From: JADLAT01 sp964348795
GTDB lineage: Bacteria; Pseudomonadota; Alphaproteobacteria; Micavibrionales; Micavibrionaceae
NCBI GenBank assembly: GCA_964348795.1
Contig: CAYGDY010000022.1
Location: forward strand, 1 to 11,352
Direction: 5' to 3'
Length of the DNA stretch: 11,352 bases
Part shown: in pieces, positions 6,873-11,352 of the stretch
Numbering within the stretch: the first letter of the stretch is position 1
Layout: each line of letters starts with the position of its first letter
Notes under the pieces: generated by a model
Seen by the model: only the letters and a program-made list of their open reading frames with translations
Database searches by the model: none
What the model was told of the DNA's origin: nothing
Made by a program: the position numbers and the translations under genes

Positions 6873-8330
6873 ATGGCAAAAGCGAAAAAAGAAAAGACAG
6901 CGCAAAATGGTGCGAAGGGACAAATCCTTCAGATTTTAGGGGCTGTGGTAGATGTGAAATTTCAGGAAAATGAAGTCCCTGCGATTTTGAATGCTTTGCG
7001 GACCCAAAACGATGGCAAGGATCTGATTCTCGAAGTGGCGCAACATTTGGGTGAGGGCACGGTGCGGGCCATTGCGATGGACATGACCGATGGTTTGACA
7101 CGTGGCGCCGATGTGTTTGACACGGGTGAGGCGATTGCTGTGCCCGTTGGCCCCCAAGTTCTGGGCCGTATTATGAATGTAACGGGTGATGTGATTGACG
7201 AGGGGCCCGCGATTGTGACCAAACAAAAATGGGGTATTCACCGTGACGCGCCGTCCTTTGCCGAGCAGGCGACGGAAGTCGAACAGCTTGTAACCGGCAT
7301 TAAGGTCATTGACCTCCTGTGTCCCTATGCCAAGGGCGGTAAAATCGGCCTGTTCGGCGGCGCGGGTGTGGGTAAAACCGTGACCATTCAGGAACTGATC
7401 AACAATATTGCCAAGGGACACGGCGGCGTATCGGTGTTCGGCGGTGTGGGGGAGAGAACCCGCGAAGGGAACGATCTCTATCACGAAATGATGGATGCGG
7501 GCGTGATCAAGGAACATGATTGGGAAAATTCCAAGGTGGCCCTGGTGTTTGGCCAGATGAACGAGCCGCCCGGCGCGCGGGCGCGCGTGGCGCTGTCTGC
7601 GCTGACCATGGCGGAATATTTCCGCGATGAAGAGGGGCAGGACGTGCTCTTTTTCCTTGATAACATCTTCCGCTTTACGCAGGCCGGTTCCGAAGTGTCC
7701 GCGCTTTTGGGCCGTATTCCTTCGGCTGTGGGGTATCAGCCCACACTGGCGACAGAAATGGGCGCGATGCAGGAGCGGATTACCTCCACTAATAAGGGCT
7801 CCATTACGTCTATTCAGGCCGTGTACGTTCCTGCGGACGACTTGACGGACCCCGCGCCGGCCACCACCTTTGCGCACTTGGACGCGACAACGGTTTTGTC
7901 CCGCCAGATTGCGGAGCAGGGGATTTATCCCGCTGTGGATCCGCTCGATTCAACCTCCCGTATCCTTGACCCTCGCATGATCGGGCAGGAACATTATGAA
8001 ACGGCAACCCGCGTGCAGCAAACCTTGCAGGCCTATAAAAACCTGCAGGATATTATTGCCATCTTGGGGATGGATGAATTGTCCGAAGAAGACAAGCTCA
8101 CCGTGGCCCGCGCGCGGAAAATCCAGCGCTTCCTGTCCCAGCCGTTCCACGTGGCGGAAGTGTTCACGGGCTCGCCTGGGGTGTTCTGCCAGCTCGAAGA
8201 TACGATCAAGGGCTTCAAAGCCATTGTGGATGGCGAGTATGACCACCTGCCCGAATCGGCCTTCTATATGGTCGGCACGATCGAACAGGTTGTCGAAAAA
8301 GCCAAGAAAATGGCGGCGGAAGCGGCTTAA
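6873..8330 (+). CDS. atpD: ATP synthase F1 subunit beta (catalytic)
   Basis: This 485-residue protein is the catalytic beta subunit that makes ATP from ADP and phosphate. Seen in order: the N-terminal barrel after a short Lys-rich lead (MAKAKKEKTAQNGAKGQILQ), the Walker A loop GGAGVGKT at 162-169, GVGERTREGNDL at 191-202 with the catalytic glutamate of the GER motif (Glu193), the Walker B strand VLFFLDN at 258-264, the signature PAVDPLDSTSRIL at 353-365, and the DELSEED lever at 401-407 that contacts gamma. All key residues are present and length is normal, apart from about ten extra N-terminal residues. AAGGA lies eight bases before the ATG. It lies 38 bases after the PAP2 gene with no visible terminator between them. 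Two stop codons in a row (TAATAA) end the gene. Base composition looks more GC-rich than the preceding PAP2 gene. Confidence 0.98.
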   Translation: MAKAKKEKTAQNGAKGQILQILGAVVDVKFQENEVPAILNALRTQNDGKDLILEVAQHLGEGTVRAIAMDMTDGLTRGADVFDTGEAIAVPVGPQVLGRIMNVTGDVIDEGPAIVTKQKWGIHRDAPSFAEQATEVEQLVTGIKVIDLLCPYAKGGKIGLFGGAGVGKTVTIQELINNIAKGHGGVSVFGGVGERTREGNDLYHEMMDAGVIKEHDWENSKVALVFGQMNEPPGARARVALSALTMAEYFRDEEGQDVLFFLDNIFRFTQAGSEVSALLGRIPSAVGYQPTLATEMGAMQERITSTNKGSITSIQAVYVPADDLTDPAPATTFAHLDATTVLSRQIAEQGIYPAVDPLDSTSRILDPRMIGQEHYETATRVQQTLQAYKNLQDIIAILGMDELSEEDKLTVARARKIQRFLSQPFHVAEVFTGSPGVFCQLEDTIKGFKAIVDGEYDHLPESAFYMVGTIEQVVEKAKKMAAEAA

Positions 8331-8341
8331 TAAGAAATACG

Positions 8342-8374
8342 GTCATCCCCGTGAAGGCGGGGATCTGGGTTTTT
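8342..8374 (+). repeat. Palindromic GTCATCCCCG…CGGGGATC repeat, possible attenuator
   Basis: Twelve bases after atpD, ATCCCCG (8345-8351) pairs with CGGGGAT (8358-8364), plus a T·G pair around a GAAG loop. The wording GTCATCCCCG-GAAGG-CGGGGATC matches a type of small dispersed palindrome seen scattered through many proteobacterial genomes. Five Ts follow at 8370-8374, but six bases from the stem, so it might act as a weak attenuator between atpD and the two last genes. It could equally be an mRNA-stabilising 3' hairpin. Copy number in this genome cannot be seen here. Confidence 0.6.
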
Positions 8375-8382
8375 CAAAGGTT

Positions 8383-8418
8383 TTGAACTACAGAGTACGC
8401 AGAGGGCGCAGAGAGAAG
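8383..8418. repeat. Degenerate ACAGAG-type short repeat
   Basis: The stretch TTGAACTACAGAGTACGCAGAGGG and on to GCAGAGAGAAG contains three CAGAG units spaced 9 to 10 bases apart (8390, 8400 and 8408). It resembles the ACCACAGAG-nACACAGAG runs that occur as dispersed intergenic repeats in many bacteria. It ends two bases before the start codon of the small Cys-rich gene, so its purine-rich end (GAGAGAAG) may supply that gene's ribosome binding site. The resemblance is from memory; it has not been searched. Confidence 0.4.
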
Positions 8419-8420
8419 TA

Positions 8421-8738
8421 ATGAAAAAACGAAATATTTTTCTATTATGTTTTTTGTCCGTTTTGTGCGCGGCCTGTGATGTGGGGGCTCAAGATCCCCA
8501 AGCTATCGCGAAACGCTTTGGTCAAAACTGTACCTATGCAGAGGAATGTGGGTCTATGGCTTATATTTCATGCCAGCCGGAACTTGATGGTCCTACGCAT
8601 TACATTGATAAAAAGACACTTGAAATTATTCAAACTTGTGGTGAGCTGTGTGACGGAAAATCCTGTATGGATGTTTGCCCACCATCACAATGGACGGCTT
8701 GTCAAGATTCTCAAAAAAATAAGGATGTAACACCATGA
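8421..8738 (+). CDS. Small exported cysteine-rich protein of unknown function
   Basis: I do not recognise this 105-residue protein. It begins MKKRNIFLLCFLSVLCAACD, a classic signal peptide. A cut after VGA (residue 24) fits signal peptidase I; Cys19 could instead be a lipoprotein cysteine, but the residue at -3 is Cys rather than Leu, so the lipobox is poor. The predicted mature part has eight cysteines at 37, 43, 51, 73, 77, 82, 86 and 94. The last five follow the pattern C-x3-C-x4-C-x3-C-x7-C, and the even number suggests four disulfides in the periplasm. The gene is convincing because its TGA stop overlaps the atpC ATG as ATGA, with the atpC ribosome binding site inside it. It lies in the F1 operon between atpD and atpC, which is not a usual position for any known ATP synthase subunit. 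It is more AT-rich than atpD and atpC. Confidence 0.75.
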   Translation: MKKRNIFLLCFLSVLCAACDVGAQDPQAIAKRFGQNCTYAEECGSMAYISCQPELDGPTHYIDKKTLEIIQTCGELCDGKSCMDVCPPSQWTACQDSQKNKDVTP

Positions 8739-9154
8739 CCCAAACGATTGCTTTTGAATTAGTCTCCCCTGAGGCGCGCCTTGTATCGGAGCCTGTGGTT
8801 CTGGCCAATATTCCGGGCGCTGAAGGGGTTTTTGGCGTGGGCGCGAACCACAGCGCGCTGGTGGCCACGCTTCAGGCGGGGGTGGTGGAGCTCTATCTGG
8901 AGGGGCAAACCGTGCCACGCAAGATCTTCATCGCGGGTGGTTTTGCCGATGTCACGGGTGAATCCTGCACGGTTCTGGCGGAGCAGGCCGTAAATGTGAA
9001 TGACCTCAATCAGGCTGATCTGGAACGGGTCTTGAAAGACTTGACAGAGGACCTTGGGTTGGCGCAAGAGGCGGCCGATAAGGCGCGCATAGAGCGTAAA
9101 ATGGGCCTGATCAAGGCGCAATTGTCTGCCGTCACGGGAAAACTGGTGTTTTAG
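8735..9154 (+). CDS. atpC: ATP synthase F1 subunit epsilon
   Basis: This 139-residue protein is the epsilon subunit, which sits at the foot of the gamma shaft, contacts the F0 c-ring and can brake ATP hydrolysis. The N-terminal beta sandwich shows FELVSPEARLV (residues 7-17), the signature IPGAEGVFGVGANHSALVATLQAG (26-49) and FIAGGFADV (65-73). The C-terminal part (92-139) is the expected helical hairpin region. Length is normal. The ATG overlaps the stop codon of the small Cys-rich gene by four bases (ATGA), and AAGGAT lies eight bases upstream, inside that gene, so epsilon synthesis is probably coupled to translation of the Cys-rich protein rather than directly to beta. It is the last gene of the operon, followed by a terminator. 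Confidence 0.96.
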   Translation: MTQTIAFELVSPEARLVSEPVVLANIPGAEGVFGVGANHSALVATLQAGVVELYLEGQTVPRKIFIAGGFADVTGESCTVLAEQAVNVNDLNQADLERVLKDLTEDLGLAQEAADKARIERKMGLIKAQLSAVTGKLVF

Positions 9155-9187
9155 AAGCACCGTTCTTCCTCGAAAAATCTGTAGACC

Positions 9188-9224
9188 AAACCCCGTTTCT
9201 TACCATGAAGCGGGGTTTTTCTTT
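9188..9224 (+). terminator. Intrinsic terminator of the atp operon
   Basis: AAACCCCGTTTC (9188-9199) pairs with GAAGCGGGGTTT (9207-9218) over twelve positions with a single T·G wobble, around the seven-base loop TTACCAT. A T-rich run (TTTTTCTTT) follows at once. This is a textbook Rho-independent terminator 33 bases after the atpC stop and shows that the operon ends here. Confidence 0.92.
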
Positions 9225-9244
9225 ATATCTCGCACAGAAAAGTA

Positions 9245-9271
9245 TTGACGTAATTTTTTTTAAGGTATAGT
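9245..9271 (+). promoter_or_regulatory. Predicted promoter of the MptE-like gene
   Basis: TTGACG (9245-9250, five of six matches to the -35 consensus) is followed by TATAGT (9266-9271, five of six to the -10 consensus). The 15-base spacer is short, which lowers confidence. It lies just after the atp terminator and about 30 bases before the start codon at 9301, the right place for an independent promoter. Confidence 0.5.
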
Positions 9272-9300
9272 CATATTCTTGTATTTGAAAGGATAAGGCC

Positions 9301-10395
9301 ATGACAAACATTTTGTTTCCCAAAAATACCATCAAAAACCCGATGGGATTCGATGCGCAAGAGGCGCTCGAGCATGTGGCCCAAACGCAAGGGCGTGGGC
9401 GTTCGTTCTCTGAGGTGACAACAAAATATCCTGAAAAGCCTGTGGTTATTTTTGGCGGGGGAACCTCGGCGGTGAGGGATCATGATTCGCAAGGACGGTC
9501 TTATCTAGAAGCTTGTAAAGAAGGTGGAATAAACGTCATGGCGGGCTCGGCTGTCCGGCTTTTGAACCCTGATAAAATCAAAGGCGATGAAACGCCAGTT
9601 TCCTCTGCGGATTGGGTGGTTTTTAATGCCGTGGATGGGGGCGATCAGAGTGCGTATTACAAGGATAGCCTTGATGACGCAGTAAGCCAAAAAATTCAAA
9701 ACATTGCCTTGGCCAGCTATAATGCGCCGGAGGCTTTTGATATCGCAAAGGCAAAAATGGGGGTGCCGTATGTTTTTCGTTATAATGCTCTGCTTCAAGG
9801 GGCGGAATACGGGGATGAACCCGTGATCGGGGCGGGGTCTACGGCCCCTACGGCGGCGGTGGCGTTGATGTTGTCGCTCGGGCACCGTGAGTTTACCATG
9901 GTGGGCGTGGATGCGGGAGAGCTTCAACCCGTACCGGAGGTTTTGCAAGACAGTCTTCAACAGGCCGGATTGACAGCCACGTGGACTCAAGAAAACGCAC
10001 AGATCGATCCCGCCGCGCTTCCGGAGATGCCGGATCGGTATCAAACCTATGCCTTGCCTGCAGAATTTCAAAATACGCTCAAACACAACCAAGTCGCCCT
10101 TTTGGTGGGGCAGAATCATGTGTCTGTCATCCCCTGGGGGCAGTGGTGTTTGCTGGAGGAAATGAATCACATGATGGAACAGTGCCCCGAGGCCCAGTTC
10201 CATTTTCTGGGCGATTCGCTGGCCAGTGCCCATTTTCATTACGGGCAGGACGTGCGGGTGATTCATACGCCGTATCCGGAGCATCTGGCTCTGGGGACCG
10301 TTCTGCAGGGTAAAAATCTGCCGCTTGATCCGGACACAGTCTTGAAAAATAATCATAGTATCCAAGTCGGTCAATGGAGATACGAGAGTCCTTGA
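9301..10395 (+). CDS. Hypothetical protein resembling the MptE-like / DUF115 family
   Basis: This 364-residue soluble protein has no signal peptide or membrane segment. Near the N-terminus, KPVVIFGGGTSAVRD (residues 46-60) looks like the strand and glycine-rich loop of a Rossmann-like fold. The stretch from GAGSTAPTAAVALMLSLG to VGVD (177-204) recalls the G-S-[VT]-APTAL-LA--LG---I-L-G-D signature of DUF115/6-hydroxymethylpterin pyrophosphokinase MptE-like proteins, some of which act in glycan or flagellin modification in bacteria. The C-terminal half (about 260-335) has strand-like pieces such as VALLVGQNHVSVIPW and HFLGDSLA that I cannot place. The assignment rests on one motif seen by eye and the function is unknown. 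ATG 9301 has AAAGGA seven bases upstream. The gene stands alone between the atp operon terminator and the rRNA operon. Confidence 0.6.
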   Translation: MTNILFPKNTIKNPMGFDAQEALEHVAQTQGRGRSFSEVTTKYPEKPVVIFGGGTSAVRDHDSQGRSYLEACKEGGINVMAGSAVRLLNPDKIKGDETPVSSADWVVFNAVDGGDQSAYYKDSLDDAVSQKIQNIALASYNAPEAFDIAKAKMGVPYVFRYNALLQGAEYGDEPVIGAGSTAPTAAVALMLSLGHREFTMVGVDAGELQPVPEVLQDSLQQAGLTATWTQENAQIDPAALPEMPDRYQTYALPAEFQNTLKHNQVALLVGQNHVSVIPWGQWCLLEEMNHMMEQCPEAQFHFLGDSLASAHFHYGQDVRVIHTPYPEHLALGTVLQGKNLPLDPDTVLKNNHSIQVGQWRYESP

Positions 10396-10397
10396 TG

Positions 10398-10419
10398 GGG
10401 TCCTGAGAGCCCGTTTTTT
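10398..10419 (+). terminator. Probable intrinsic terminator after the MptE-like gene
   Basis: GGGTC (10398-10402), loop CTGA, then GAGCCC (10407-10412) form a short stem with one bulged G. One G later come six Ts (10414-10419). It begins two bases after the stop codon of the upstream gene. The stem is short, so it may be of modest strength. Confidence 0.5.
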
Positions 10420-10428
10420 GCCATTTTC

Positions 10429-10464
10429 AAAAAAAAGTAAAAAAATTGTAAAAAAAGTGAAAAA
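10429..10464 (+). promoter_or_regulatory. Phased A-tracts (UP-element-like, curved DNA) upstream of the rRNA promoter
   Basis: Four A-tracts of 8, 7, 7 and 5 bases (10429-10436, 10439-10445, 10450-10456, 10460-10464) have centres about 9 to 11 bases apart, close to one helical turn. They end five bases before the -35 box. This is the arrangement of an UP element bound by the RNA polymerase alpha C-terminal domains, and it should also bend the DNA. Confidence 0.6.
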
Positions 10465-10469
10465 GGGGT

Positions 10470-10498
10470 TTGACAGGGGGAATCAATATAGGTATATA
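10470..10498 (+). promoter_or_regulatory. Strong rRNA operon promoter
   Basis: TTGACA (10470-10475, perfect -35) and TATATA (10493-10498, five of six to TATAAT) are separated by exactly 17 bases. A start near 10505 would follow the partly GC-rich discriminator TCCGTCC, as often seen at stringently controlled rRNA promoters. It lies about 450 bases upstream of the 16S gene, directly after the A-tracts. Confidence 0.75.
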
Positions 10499-10796
10499 TC
10501 CGTCCACACAACGCAGGCGGTTTGGTCGGCACGGGGTGGCAAACGGGGAAATCCGGTACGTTTAAAGGTTTATGTTGACGGCGGTGGTTTCCCGCGCTAA
10601 GGTGTGGGTCTTCGGTATTTCAGGATGGAAGTGAGTAACGAGAGGTTTTGTGACTTCTTCTTTCTCGGTTCTGTAATGAGCGAGAGCGGTTCTTGGACAT
10701 CGTAAATAGGAAAGAAGAAATACGCAGGCAACAGTTCTTTGCCCGTTTTGCGGGTATGCATTGAATTAGCATTTAAAAAAGAAAACTGTTGTGTTG

Positions 10797-10810
10797 TGTA
10801 CTCTTTATTG
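10797..10810 (+). promoter_or_regulatory. boxA-like antitermination site in the rRNA leader
   Basis: TGTACTCTTTATTG contains CTCTTTA (10801-10807), the core of the NusB/NusE-binding boxA of E. coli rRNA leaders (TGCTCTTTAACA). It lies about 110 bases before the 16S 5' end, a position similar to that in other rRNA operons. The match is short, and the TTGACG overlapping its end could instead belong to a second promoter. Confidence 0.4.
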
Positions 10811-10816
10811 ACGTAC

Positions 10817-10843
10817 AAATATGTATTGTAATGATACATATTT
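10817..10843 (+). repeat. Perfect 10-bp inverted repeat in the rRNA leader
   Basis: AAATATGTAT (10817-10826) and ATACATATTT (10834-10843) are exact reverse complements around the loop TGTAATG. The stem is A/T-rich and has no T-run suited to termination. It could be an RNA hairpin acting with the boxA-like site, a processing element, or a protein-binding palindrome in the DNA. Confidence 0.6.
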
Positions 10844-10918
10844 AAAAGCAAGCAAGCAGTTTTCGAAAATTTATACTTTGAGATGGTTGAATTTATTTCA
10901 GCTATCTTCGATGGGATC

Positions 10919-11352
<434 letters not shown>

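Larger units (their letters stand above)
10505..10918 (+). other. rRNA operon leader (no protein gene seen)
   Basis: About 410 bases between the predicted transcription start and the 16S 5' end. I see no convincing gene. It holds a boxA-like core, a perfect 10-bp inverted repeat (10817-10843), a small CCCG/CGGG hairpin at 10742-10754 that could play the part of boxB, and GT-rich sequence (TGTTGTGTTGTG) just before the boxA-like core. TTGACG at 10575-10580 and at 10808-10813 could be -35 boxes of further promoters, but neither has a good -10 partner at the right distance. Confidence 0.6.

Noticed and set aside
6936..7877. 313-codon open frame antisense to atpD
   Set aside because: Shadow of the highly conserved, GC-rich atpD gene; very rich in His and Arg with no domain.
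8345..8364. CRISPR repeat
   Set aside because: A single palindrome with no regular spacers or further copies in the window; it fits a dispersed palindromic repeat instead.
9505..10374. 289-codon open frame antisense to the MptE-like gene
   Set aside because: The plus-strand frame has a promoter, ribosome binding site and motif; the antisense frame has none and is rich in Arg/His.
10418..10600. 60-codon Lys-rich frame upstream of the rRNA leader
   Set aside because: Its lysines come from the A-tracts, and it spans the rRNA -35 and -10 boxes, so it is regulatory DNA rather than a gene.

Overview
The window looks like a chromosomal segment of an alphaproteobacterium of middling GC content. The evidence is the F1-only ATP synthase cluster (atpH-A-G-D-C with no F0 genes), a primosomal helicase gene (priA) just upstream as in many alphaproteobacteria, and a 16S rRNA 5' end with typical alphaproteobacterial wording in its first 60 bases. 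I cannot name an order or genus from sequence reading alone.

Layout. Bases 1-431 are the 3' end of priA. Bases 523-1959 (minus strand) encode a membrane protein fused to a spermidine-synthase-like domain. It sits between priA and the ATP synthase genes, faces the other way and has its own recognisable promoter. Bases 2220-9154 are an extended F1 operon in the order atpH, atpA, atpG, [PAP2 phosphatase], atpD, [small Cys-rich exported protein], atpC, closed by a clear intrinsic terminator at 9188-9224. Bases 9301-10395 are a monocistronic gene with its own promoter, encoding a protein resembling the MptE-like/DUF115 family. From about 10429 an rRNA operon begins: phased A-tracts, a near-consensus sigma70-type promoter, a leader of about 410 nt, and the first ~434 nt of 16S rRNA, which runs off the window.

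What stands out. Two genes not normally part of ATP synthase sit inside the F1 operon. One is a secreted protein with two complete PAP2/class A acid phosphatase domains in tandem, their catalytic residues exactly 240 residues apart. The other is a small exported protein whose predicted mature form has eight cysteines and whose stop codon overlaps the atpC start (ATGA). Both are predicted to be exported, whereas all F1 subunits are cytoplasmic. They share transcription, and in one case translational coupling, with the enzyme that uses ADP and phosphate. A hairpin repeat and a degenerate ACAGAG-type repeat lie between atpD and the Cys-rich gene. The 16S rRNA carries an enlarged, branched V1 region.

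How the genes may work together. AtpH (delta), AtpA (alpha), AtpG (gamma), AtpD (beta) and AtpC (epsilon) make the full F1 sector, and F0 must be encoded elsewhere. A link between periplasmic phosphate release by the PAP2 protein and ATP synthesis is an attractive but untested inference.
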